From Deltaproteobacteria bacterium (lineage in GTDB: Bacteria > Desulfobacterota_B > Binatia > Bin18), in the NCBI GenBank assembly GCA_012271025.1, contig JAAXHF010000494.1, forward strand, positions 1-11,182: a stretch of 11,182 nt of DNA, given 5' to 3'. Position 1 is the first letter of the stretch. Each line of letters begins with the position of its first letter. Below are positions 1 to 5,676 of the stretch, in pieces. The notes under the pieces are model-generated. The model was not told the origin of the DNA. It made no database searches and saw only the letters and a list, made by a program, of their open reading frames with translations. The position numbers and the translations under genes were made by a program.

Positions 1-187
1 GCACATAGCGGCGGAACTGGAGTTGGCCGACGTGCTGTGGCCCGTCAAACGCCAGCATCGCGCTGGAACCGATATCGGCAATGCGTTGGCGCACCTCTTC
101 TGGTTCACCCTGATGGCCGATAGGCACCGTGCCGATGTCAGCGGCCGCCATAGGCCGGAACACAATCGTGTCGCTTGGATCAGTCAT
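1..187 (-). CDS. GNAT-like N-acetyltransferase, N-terminal fragment (partial)
   Basis: The reading frame opens at an ATG read from 187 down to 185 and stays open to the left edge, giving 62 codons of the amino end. The start is preceded by a purine-rich stretch (GAAAGAG) about seven bases upstream. The peptide begins MTDPSDTIVFRPMAAADIG and later reads HVGQLQFRRYV. An N-terminal fRpmaaaDi strand followed by a G-x-L-Q-F strand is the usual beginning of GCN5-related acetyltransferases, which move an acetyl group from acetyl-CoA to an amine. The acetyl-CoA-binding Q/R-x-x-G-x-G/A loop lies outside the window, so neither family nor substrate can be confirmed. The gene is co-directional with the gene at 249-1046, 61 bases upstream, and could be transcribed with it. 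A TACAAT hexamer (251-256, read on the minus strand) is a possible -10 of its own, but no good -35 accompanies it. Confidence 0.6.
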   Translation of the reverse strand, partial: MTDPSDTIVFRPMAAADIGTVPIGHQGEPEEVRQRIADIGSSAMLAFDGPQHVGQLQFRRYV

Positions 188-248
188 ACTTCACTCTTTC
201 GTTACTGTCAGAGGCCGCAAATCTGTTCTCTACGCTTGATTTCGTGTC

Positions 249-1046
249 CTATTGTAACGGTTGATCTATTCCACGAATTAAGGGGATCAAAGGCACTCCT
301 CTAAAATCTAGCCATTGCCCCCAGCAGGTATCGTCAACCACGCCATCACAATAATCCTTAAGCGTGTGTTCCCAATTGGCTTCGGATTGAAAAAGTCGTC
401 CCTCGCGGGCCATATCCTGAGCGTTCAGAAATCCGAGATACACCAACACGACCGGGATACCCAGCAAAGCCAGTTTCCATGACCAGGCAAACCGGTTCGA
501 TAGCTGATAATGAGAGTCTCGTGACAGCCCCCACTTTTTCCCTGTCACCGCCTGGAACGCCTTGTTTGCTTCGGCAATCGCTCGGCCTATCTGGTCGTGA
601 TTGCTCTGGCTGTTCTTGCTGCTGGGTAGCGACTTACCTGCCTGAGACAGCTCACTTGGATGAGCCTTCGCCTCGATCAGTAATAGCCCTCCCTCTCCCC
701 TTATCAGGCAGGTGCTGGCGATATCCCAGTTTGGCGTATTCGCTGCTCCCCTGACGACGGCCAGCCACCAAGCCTGAAGCTCTTTCTGGATTTTGGGGTC
801 CACAAGACTGTTCGGTCTGTCGAGTCGTGCTTCAGCCGTGGGTTTTTTGTCCCATGAACCATCGTTCTTCCGCACCGGCTTGCCGTGTGGCATCCAGGTG
901 TCACTTGGCGCAACCGATACCTCACCAGGAAGCCCTACCAACCGCGTCAGCCGGCTGGCGACTTCGTCCTTTTCGCCGTCCATGAGCAGCACACAGCGCG
1001 GCCGGCTACCACGATTGTCTTTACCCAGCTGCTCCAACCAAGCCAT
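249..1046 (-). CDS. hypothetical protein with PD-(D/E)XK nuclease-like core
   Basis: This is a 265-residue protein of no family I can name. Its start is ATG at 1046, with GAGAGAGGG about eight bases upstream. The middle reads WDIAS (107-111), a short loop, then LLLIEAKAH (121-129). That gives an acidic residue D108 followed by E125-A-K127, the layout of a PD-(D/E)XK nuclease core, and H150-D151-Q152 in the next predicted helix matches the conserved Gln often found there. Residues 187-208 (WSWKLALLGIPVVLVYLGFL) are hydrophobic. They fit a buried beta-strand region better than a membrane helix, because a charged, nuclease-like context surrounds them. There is no signal peptide. G+C is lower than in neighbouring genes (31/60 at 421-480), hinting at acquired DNA. 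It could be a restriction-like or repair nuclease of a poorly described group. The nuclease assignment is inference from motif layout only; that the gene is real is fairly secure from its start site and length. Confidence 0.65.
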   Translation of the reverse strand: MAWLEQLGKDNRGSRPRCVLLMDGEKDEVASRLTRLVGLPGEVSVAPSDTWMPHGKPVRKNDGSWDKKPTAEARLDRPNSLVDPKIQKELQAWWLAVVRGAANTPNWDIASTCLIRGEGGLLLIEAKAHPSELSQAGKSLPSSKNSQSNHDQIGRAIAEANKAFQAVTGKKWGLSRDSHYQLSNRFAWSWKLALLGIPVVLVYLGFLNAQDMAREGRLFQSEANWEHTLKDYCDGVVDDTCWGQWLDFRGVPLIPLIRGIDQPLQ

Positions 1047-1338
1047 GATGTTTGCCCTCTCTCATTCTCTATGATCCGTCTGCAGATGAGAACTCCGTTT
1101 TTGTGCTCTTGTGCAGCCAGCCTGTCAACATCTCCGAGCAAGCCTTGCTTTCTCCCTCACCTGGATGACAGCCGAGTATTCACCCGACGGAATTATCCGC
1201 GTACTCGCTATCTCAGCGCGGCTCTGTTGACCGTTCCTTCTATTATTAGACTCCGCAGTAGCTGAATTCAGCCAATGCCGTCGGCTTTGCCGCGCTGACA
1301 GGAGTGTGGTATGGCCTACGGCAGGGAGGCCAGGGACT
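1047..1338. other. divergent intergenic region with no clear gene
   Basis: This gap separates the minus-strand nuclease-like gene from the plus-strand DUF3237-like gene and must carry the start signals of both. A minus-strand sigma70-like promoter is proposed at 1100-1128. A 17-codon open frame beginning at 1311 runs into the downstream gene. Several six-frame open stretches cross the gap, but none has both a good start site and family-like sequence. On the minus strand a frame starting with TTG at 1141 spells a plausible-looking peptide of about 32 residues before it enters the nuclease-like gene in a different frame. I cannot decide whether that is a decayed coding remnant or chance. Confidence 0.5.
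1100..1128 (-). promoter_or_regulatory. candidate sigma70 promoter for the nuclease-like gene
   Basis: Read on the minus strand, a perfect -35 hexamer TTGACA (1128-1123) is followed after 17 bases by CACAAA (1105-1100), which matches the -10 consensus at only three positions. Transcription would begin near 1093 and give a leader of about 47 bases before the ATG at 1046. The perfect -35 and spacing support the call; the poor -10 weakens it. Confidence 0.3.
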
Positions 1339-1752
1339 ATGCCGCTCGGAGAACTACTGTGTGAGTACACCGGCACCATCACCTCGGTTAAAGTCTTGCC
1401 CTTTGAGGGTACGGAGTTTGGGGCCAAATACGAGGTCACCCAGACGGGCAGCTCGACCGGACGGCTGCACACCTCGGCAATCGGCAGCAACTATGTCCAG
1501 GTCCACCCGGACGGGACGAGCACGACCAAGTACTACGGGATCTGGACGACCCAACAGGGCGAGACGATCCTGGTCGAGTCGGGCGGGATGAGCGTGCCGC
1601 TCGGGGACGGGCAGGTCCGTTTCGGCACGACGGTCAAATTCAGGACCCGCTCAGAAGCCTACGCCTGGCTGAACACGACCATGGCTGGCTTTGAGGGCGA
1701 AGGGAACTTCTCAAGCATGGAAATCAGCGGCCGGATCTACGAGTGGCGCTGA
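1339..1752 (+). CDS. DUF3237-like small beta-rich protein
   Basis: This 137-residue protein of unknown function has no signal peptide and no membrane segment. I place the start at ATG 1339 because GGGAGG lies nine bases upstream; an in-frame GTG at 1306 is possible but has AGGAG almost touching it. The sequence is rich in beta-strand residues. It contains GSNYVQVHPDGT, then an acidic GETILVESGG stretch and FRTRSEAYAWLN near the C-terminus. These resemble the DwqlvrpDG, dDGalIyv and F-x-T-x-x-x-x-Y-x-W-L-N stretches of the DUF3237 (UPF0311) family as I remember it, so I call it DUF3237-like. That family has no settled biochemical role. The next gene starts 26 bases after the stop on the same strand, so the two are probably co-transcribed. 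A short overlapping frame (1311-1364) may affect its translation. Confidence 0.65.
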   Translation: MPLGELLCEYTGTITSVKVLPFEGTEFGAKYEVTQTGSSTGRLHTSAIGSNYVQVHPDGTSTTKYYGIWTTQQGETILVESGGMSVPLGDGQVRFGTTVKFRTRSEAYAWLNTTMAGFEGEGNFSSMEISGRIYEWR

Positions 1753-1778
1753 GCGCTCACTCCACAGGAGACCTTGTG

Positions 1779-2810
1779 ATGCACTCGTCCGACACGGTTC
1801 CAGTCATTGACGTCTCCCCATTTCGGGTTGGGAATACGCCCGGGTCGCCCAGAGTTGCCGAGAGCCGGCGAGCCGTCATTGACCAAGTCAGGCAGGCGCT
1901 CGAAACTATCGGGTTTTTCGTCATCACCGGACATGGCCTCGCACCCGACCTCCAGGCCCGCACCCTGGGAGTCGCCCGAGAATTTTTCGACCTGCCGGAA
2001 GACGAAAAACTCCGTTACTGCCAGGTTCCCGACAGCTTCATGGGCTATAACCCGGTGGGTGCGGAGCGGGTCGCCTATGCCCACCACGATGAGTCGGCCC
2101 CGGACCTGAAAGCGAATTTCACCATGGGCCGCGTAGATATTGACGAACGCGACCCGTATTACAGCTGTGAGACCGGTCGCCGGATGTTCCAGCCGAACAT
2201 CTGGCCCGTCCGCCCCGCCCGGTTCCGGTCGGTACTGACCGAGTACGCAGTGGCGGGCGAACAACTGGCCCTGACCCTGACGGAAATCTTCGCCCTGGCC
2301 CTGGATCTGCCCCAGGACTATTTCGCCGACAAACTCGACAAGAGCCTGTACTTCCTGCGGGTACTGGACTACCCTCCCCTCACCACGCCAGCCCGCCCCA
2401 AGCAGTTCCGCATCGGCCCGCACAGCGACTACGGGACGCTCACCCTGGTGACCGCCGACGGTCCGGGACTCCAGGTCAAGACGCGGGCCGGCGAGTGGAA
2501 AGACGTGCCCTATGTGGCGGACAGCATTCAGGTCAATATCGGCGACATGATGGAGCAGTGGACCAACGACAGGTGGGTCTCAACCCAACACCGTGTCCTG
2601 GTGCCAGACGATCCGGTCGCCCGTCAGCAGCACCGCCAGGCCATCGCGTTTTTTCTCATCGCCAACTACGACACCGAGATTGCCCCGTTTGAGACGATGG
2701 TCGACCAGACGCATCCGGCCCGCTACGCCCCGGTCAACGCCGGACAGGATTTGGTGGACAAACTCGTTCGACAGTACACCCGCGAGGGCCAAGAAGAGCA
2801 GCAAGCCTGA
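1779..2810 (+). CDS. isopenicillin N synthase-family Fe(II)/2-oxoglutarate-dependent oxygenase
   Basis: A 343-residue cytoplasmic enzyme. The start at ATG 1779 is fixed by AGGAG at 1766-1770, eight bases upstream; an in-frame codon at 1743 would overlap the preceding gene. The N-terminal oxygenase domain begins VPVIDVSPF (7-15) and has GFFVITGHG (45-53), a hallmark of the non-haem dioxygenase N-domain. The iron ligands are H215-x-D217 in GPHSDYGTLTLV and the distal H271 in STQHRV. R286 is the expected salt-bridge partner of the 2-oxoglutarate carboxylate. Family members usually have R-x-S here; this protein has R286-Q-A288, so the Ser is replaced. Known relatives hydroxylate, desaturate or cyclise small molecules using O2 and usually 2-oxoglutarate. 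The substrate here is unknown. It lies between a DUF3237-like gene and an esterase gene on the same strand, which suggests a shared pathway. Confidence 0.9.
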   Translation: MHSSDTVPVIDVSPFRVGNTPGSPRVAESRRAVIDQVRQALETIGFFVITGHGLAPDLQARTLGVAREFFDLPEDEKLRYCQVPDSFMGYNPVGAERVAYAHHDESAPDLKANFTMGRVDIDERDPYYSCETGRRMFQPNIWPVRPARFRSVLTEYAVAGEQLALTLTEIFALALDLPQDYFADKLDKSLYFLRVLDYPPLTTPARPKQFRIGPHSDYGTLTLVTADGPGLQVKTRAGEWKDVPYVADSIQVNIGDMMEQWTNDRWVSTQHRVLVPDDPVARQQHRQAIAFFLIANYDTEIAPFETMVDQTHPARYAPVNAGQDLVDKLVRQYTREGQEEQQA

Positions 2811-2860
2811 GACAGAGTCGTTCCCCACAAGATGACTGATAGCACGAGGAGGAAACCACA

Positions 2861-4069
2861 ATGGAAGTACATGGAAGCTGCGAGCCAAAGTTTCAAGCCG
2901 TCCGTGAGGAATTTGAGCGCAATTTTCAGAACCGGGGCGAGGTTGGCGCCTCGGTATGCGTCACCCTCGACGGCCAAACCGTCGTCGATCTGTGGGGCGG
3001 TCAGGCCAACACCGAGACCGGCGCGACCTGGAATGAAGACACGGTCAGCATTGTCTTTTCCTCAACCAAAGGCGCGACTGCGATCTGTGCCCATATCCTG
3101 GCCTCACGCGGCCAGCTCGACCTCGACGCCCCGGTCGCCACGTACTGGCCGGAGTTTGCCCAGTCCGGCAAAGACAACATTCCGGTCAAAATGCTGCTGA
3201 ATCACCAGGCCGGTCTGCCCGCAGTGCGCGACCCGCTGCCCCAGGGCGCCTATGCCGACTGGGATCTGATGGTCAGCACGCTGGCCAAACAGGAGCCGTT
3301 CTGGGAACCCGGCACCCGCAACGGCTACCACGCCCTGACCTTTGGCTGGCTGGTCGGCGAGGTCGTGCGGCGGGCGTCCGGCAAATCGCTGGGCAGCTTC
3401 TTCCGGGACGAAATCGCCGCCCCGCTCGGCCTGGACTTCTGGATCGGCCTGCCCGAGGACAAAGAGCCGCGGGTGGCGCCGATGATTGCGGCCGAACCGG
3501 ACCCGGACAGCCGGTTCTTCCAGGAAATCGCCAAACCCGGCTCACTCCAATCCCTGGTCCTGCTCAACTCCGGAGGCTATATGGGCGCCGAGCCGGAGTA
3601 TGACACACGGGCGGCTCACGCAGCAGAGATTGGCGGCGCCGGCGGCATCACCAACGCGCGCGGACTGGCCGGCATGTACGAACCCCTGGCCCTGGGCGGC
3701 AGCAAGGGCGCGGTCGAGCTGGTCAACGCCGAGACGCTGGCGCGAATGGGCCGGGTGTCCTCGTCAACCGGCCGCGACGCGGTGCTGGTGATGCCGACCC
3801 GGTTCGCCCTGGGCTTCATGAAAACCATGGACAACCGCGGCGAGCCGGCCGGGGTGCAGGACAGCACTTTGACCTCAGAAGAAGCCTTCGGTCATGTCGG
3901 CGCCGGGGGATCGTTTGGCTTTGCCGATCCAAAAGCCGGTATGTCGTTCGGCTATACGATGAACCGGATGGGGGCGGGCGCCGCGCTCAACGAGCGCGGC
4001 CAGAGCCTGGTGGACGCAGTGTACCGGGCGCTCGGCTATACATCGAGCGACTCGGGCGCCTGGAACTGA
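2861..4069 (+). CDS. serine hydrolase, beta-lactamase fold (family VIII esterase, EstB-like)
   Basis: A 402-residue hydrolase of the class C beta-lactamase/penicillin-binding-protein fold. ATG 2861 follows GAGGAGGA with seven bases between, an ideal ribosome site. The nucleophile motif S67-S-T-K70 (in VFSSTKG) fits the S-x-x-K of this fold. Y156 in NGYHALTFGWL is the expected general base, and H345-V-G347 in FGHVGAGGSFGFADP stands in for the third K/H-x-G motif. That FGHxGxGGSxGFADP ending is typical of carboxylesterase family VIII rather than true beta-lactamases, so ester hydrolysis is the likelier activity. Length (about 380-410 residues) is normal. No signal peptide is visible, so it is probably cytoplasmic, like most EstB relatives. 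It lies 50 bases after the oxygenase gene and is followed by a strong hairpin, so it is likely the last gene of a three-gene unit. Substrate unknown. Confidence 0.9.
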   Translation: MEVHGSCEPKFQAVREEFERNFQNRGEVGASVCVTLDGQTVVDLWGGQANTETGATWNEDTVSIVFSSTKGATAICAHILASRGQLDLDAPVATYWPEFAQSGKDNIPVKMLLNHQAGLPAVRDPLPQGAYADWDLMVSTLAKQEPFWEPGTRNGYHALTFGWLVGEVVRRASGKSLGSFFRDEIAAPLGLDFWIGLPEDKEPRVAPMIAAEPDPDSRFFQEIAKPGSLQSLVLLNSGGYMGAEPEYDTRAAHAAEIGGAGGITNARGLAGMYEPLALGGSKGAVELVNAETLARMGRVSSSTGRDAVLVMPTRFALGFMKTMDNRGEPAGVQDSTLTSEEAFGHVGAGGSFGFADPKAGMSFGYTMNRMGAGAALNERGQSLVDAVYRALGYTSSDSGAWN

Positions 4070-4085
4070 GGCTGTCGGTCTGGGA

Positions 4086-4106
4086 GCGGCCCGTCTGGCG
4101 GGCCGC
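4086..4106. terminator. GC-rich hairpin between convergent genes
   Basis: GCGGCCCG (4086-4093), a five-base TCTGG loop and CGGGCCGC (4099-4106) form a perfect 8-bp inverted repeat. It sits in the 49-base gap between the stop of the plus-strand esterase gene (4069) and the stop of the minus-strand tag gene (4119). No T-tract follows on either strand, so it is not a classic intrinsic terminator. Its position and stability favour a bidirectional transcript end or RNA-stabilising stem. Confidence 0.6.
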
Positions 4107-4118
4107 CTCCGAGCTGCC

Positions 4119-4769
4119 CTACCCGGTCTGAGCCATCGCCCTGCTCTCGGCGAGCTGTTTGTAGCGAAAACAGTGTGTCAGGTGATCGTTCACCATGCCG
4201 GTCGCCTGCATGAAGGCGTAGCAGATCGTTGACCCGACAAAGCTGAAACCGCGCCGCTTGAGATCTTTGCTCATTGCGTCCGACTCGGCGGTGCGAGCCG
4301 GCACCCGCTCAAGCGAACGCCAGCTGTTGCGGCGGGTGCGGCCGCCGACAAACTGCCAGATATAGACGTCAAAACTGCCGGCTTCTTTCTGGACATTGAG
4401 AAAGGCTCGGGCATTCTTCACCGCAGCCTCGACCTTGAGCCGGTTGCGCACGATGCCGGGGTCGGCCAGCAGCCGTTCGAGCTTGCGGGGAGTGTAGCGG
4501 GCAACGCGATCGGGGTCGAAGTTGTCAAACGCGGCCCGGTAGTTGGCCCGCTTCTTGAGAATCGTATCCCAGCTCAGGCCGGCCTGAGCACCCTCCAGGA
4601 TGAGAAACTCGAACAAAGTCCGGTCGTCGTGGACGGCGACGCCCCACTCCCGGTCGTGGTACTGCACGGCCAGTGCATTCCTGGCCCAGCTGCACCGAAC
4701 AAGCGGCGGCGGGTCGGTTTTCTGAGCATGCGGGGGTTCTCGGTCAATTCCCGGCCCTGAGTGTGTCAA
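4119..4769 (-). CDS. tag: DNA-3-methyladenine glycosylase I
   Basis: Removes 3-methyladenine from alkylated DNA, opening base-excision repair. The body matches Tag closely: [38 protein letters not shown] and [23 protein letters not shown]. Counting from the TTG used here, the zinc-site residues of E. coli Tag are present as C26, H38, H196 and C200, and the substrate-pocket Glu as E59 with W67. The start is uncertain. The only in-frame ATG (4823) would overlap the upstream ogt gene by 80 bases and add a non-family extension. TTG at 4769 has GAGGGGG about seven bases upstream and gives 216 residues against a usual 185-195, so I prefer it. The homologous region begins near residue 23 of this form. 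It overlaps the end of ogt by 26 bases, implying translational coupling. Identity is near certain; the exact start is not. Confidence 0.92.
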   Translation of the reverse strand: MTHSGPGIDREPPHAQKTDPPPLVRCSWARNALAVQYHDREWGVAVHDDRTLFEFLILEGAQAGLSWDTILKKRANYRAAFDNFDPDRVARYTPRKLERLLADPGIVRNRLKVEAAVKNARAFLNVQKEAGSFDVYIWQFVGGRTRRNSWRSLERVPARTAESDAMSKDLKRRGFSFVGSTICYAFMQATGMVNDHLTHCFRYKQLAESRAMAQTG

Positions 4770-5268
4770 GCTCAACCCCCTCGTGCCGCAACAACCAGCG
4801 CTTGCGTGCCAACCCGCCGGCATAGCCGGTCAGGCTGCCGTCAACGCCGAGCAGACGGTGGCAGGGCACGACAATGGCAATCGGGTTCAGCGCATTGCTC
4901 ATGCCAACCGCCCGGTAAGCCCTGGGCTGGCCGAGTCGTGCCGCCAGTTGCCCGTAGGACAGGACACGCCCCGGTGGAATCGCTCGCAGCGCGGTCCACA
5001 CCTGTTGCTGAAAGGCGGTTCCACCCAGGCTGAGCGGAATGGTGCCGAGACAGCCGATGTCACCGTCAAAATAGGCCCGGATCCGGCTGCTGAAGCCGTG
5101 GGGATCGGCCACCTTGGACAGGCGGTAGTCCCCGTAACGGCGTCGGAGCAGACATGCCATCCGCCCCTCGGCATCGGCGTAGTCGAGCGCGCACAAGCGC
5201 TGCCCGTCGGCTACGATCAGCAGCGTTCCCAGGGCTGATTCGAGCCGGTCAATCCCCAGTTCACGCAT
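4744..5268 (-). CDS. ogt: methylated-DNA-[protein]-cysteine S-methyltransferase
   Basis: A suicide repair protein that moves the methyl group of O6-methylguanine (and O4-methylthymine) onto its own cysteine. From ATG 5268 it has 174 residues, the normal Ogt length. An N-terminal ribonuclease-H-like domain (about 1-80) is followed by the DNA-binding and active-site domain: [26 protein letters not shown] (84-109), then [21 protein letters not shown] (121-141). C136 in PCHR is the methyl acceptor and N125 the hinge Asn. An upstream in-frame start at 5397 would overlap the 98-residue gene and add unrelated sequence. The best Shine-Dalgarno match (AAAGGGG) lies about a dozen bases upstream, so initiation may be weak. 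There is no Ada-type N-terminal regulatory domain. Its overlap with tag makes a two-gene alkylation-repair unit. Confidence 0.93.
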   Translation of the reverse strand: MRELGIDRLESALGTLLIVADGQRLCALDYADAEGRMACLLRRRYGDYRLSKVADPHGFSSRIRAYFDGDIGCLGTIPLSLGGTAFQQQVWTALRAIPPGRVLSYGQLAARLGQPRAYRAVGMSNALNPIAIVVPCHRLLGVDGSLTGYAGGLARKRWLLRHEGVELDTLRAGN

Positions 5269-5311
5269 CGGCTTGTGATAGCCCCTTTGAGCGGCCAGTG
5301 TGAAGCGCCGT

Positions 5312-5333
5312 TCAGCCCTTTTGCTCAGCCCTT
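5312..5333 (-). repeat. 9-bp direct repeat upstream of ogt
   Basis: TCAGCCCTT occurs at 5312-5320 and again at 5325-5333, a period of 13 bases (AAGGGCTGA on the coding strand of ogt). It lies 44-65 bases upstream of the chosen ogt start, in the gap after the 98-residue gene. It could be a regulator-binding site or chance. Confidence 0.25.
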
Positions 5334-5353
5334 GCTCCACAGGTGCTAGAGGG

Positions 5354-5650
5354 CTACAGGCCGGCAATGGCGTCCTTGACCGTCTCCCACTCGGCAATCG
5401 GCGTAAAGCGCCGCCTCAGCACGTGACCGCCGGTAATGCCCCGCAAGAACGGACCGACCGTCGTGGTGTGATCCTCGATATCGAGCACCATGATGAGTTT
5501 CGTTTCTTCATTCGAGACCCATGGCCCGGCGATTCTGGTCACGCCGGGCGGAAAATTCCCGGCCAGCAAGCCGTCTATGGCCTGCACAATCTCCTTGGCC
5601 CGGTTGACGCTGTCCACGTTCAAATACAGTTCCGCCAAATGTAACGCCAT
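5354..5650 (-). CDS. hypothetical 98-residue alpha/beta protein, possibly dimeric ferredoxin-like fold
   Basis: This small soluble protein has a clear start: ATG 5650 preceded by AAGGAGGA at about seven bases. No family is certain. The order of segments is a beta-strand ([10 protein letters not shown]), a helix ([18 protein letters not shown]), a strand region ([11 protein letters not shown]), a strong strand ([12 protein letters not shown]), a helix-like stretch and a final strand ([10 protein letters not shown]) before a short helix. That pattern resembles the dimeric alpha+beta barrel proteins (DUF3303/EthD-like size class), some of which bind or isomerise small aromatic or polyketide molecules. 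The likeness is in shape only. It begins 26 bases after the stop of the dehydrogenase gene on the same strand, so co-transcription, and perhaps a shared substrate, is likely. No signal peptide or membrane segment is present. Confidence 0.75.
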   Translation of the reverse strand: MALHLAELYLNVDSVNRAKEIVQAIDGLLAGNFPPGVTRIAGPWVSNEETKLIMVLDIEDHTTTVGPFLRGITGGHVLRRRFTPIAEWETVKDAIAGL

Positions 5651-5676
5651 CGGTATTCCTCCTTATCGGTACTCAG

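Noticed and set aside
947..1141. TTG-started minus-strand frame beginning at 1141
   Set aside because: The first 30 or so residues look plausible, but it runs out of frame through the nuclease-like gene and has only a distant Shine-Dalgarno; there is no homology I can name.
1227..1246. TTGACC and TATTAT as a plus-strand promoter
   Set aside because: The two hexamers are only eight bases apart, far from the usual 16-18, and no better -35 precedes TATTAT.
1125..1490. Minus-strand open frame of 121 codons across the 1047-1338 gap
   Set aside because: It overlaps the start of the DUF3237-like gene, has no good ribosome site, and its sequence is not family-like.
1737..2423. Minus-strand open frame of 228 codons opposite the oxygenase
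   Set aside because: Antisense shadow of a gene whose iron ligands and Shine-Dalgarno site are clear.
2861..4069. Esterase gene as a beta-lactamase resistance gene
   Set aside because: The third motif HVGAGGSFGFADP and the lack of a signal peptide fit family VIII esterases rather than periplasmic class C beta-lactamases.
4744..5397. Longer ogt starting at 5397
   Set aside because: It would overlap the 98-residue gene and add 43 residues without family likeness; ATG 5268 gives the normal length.
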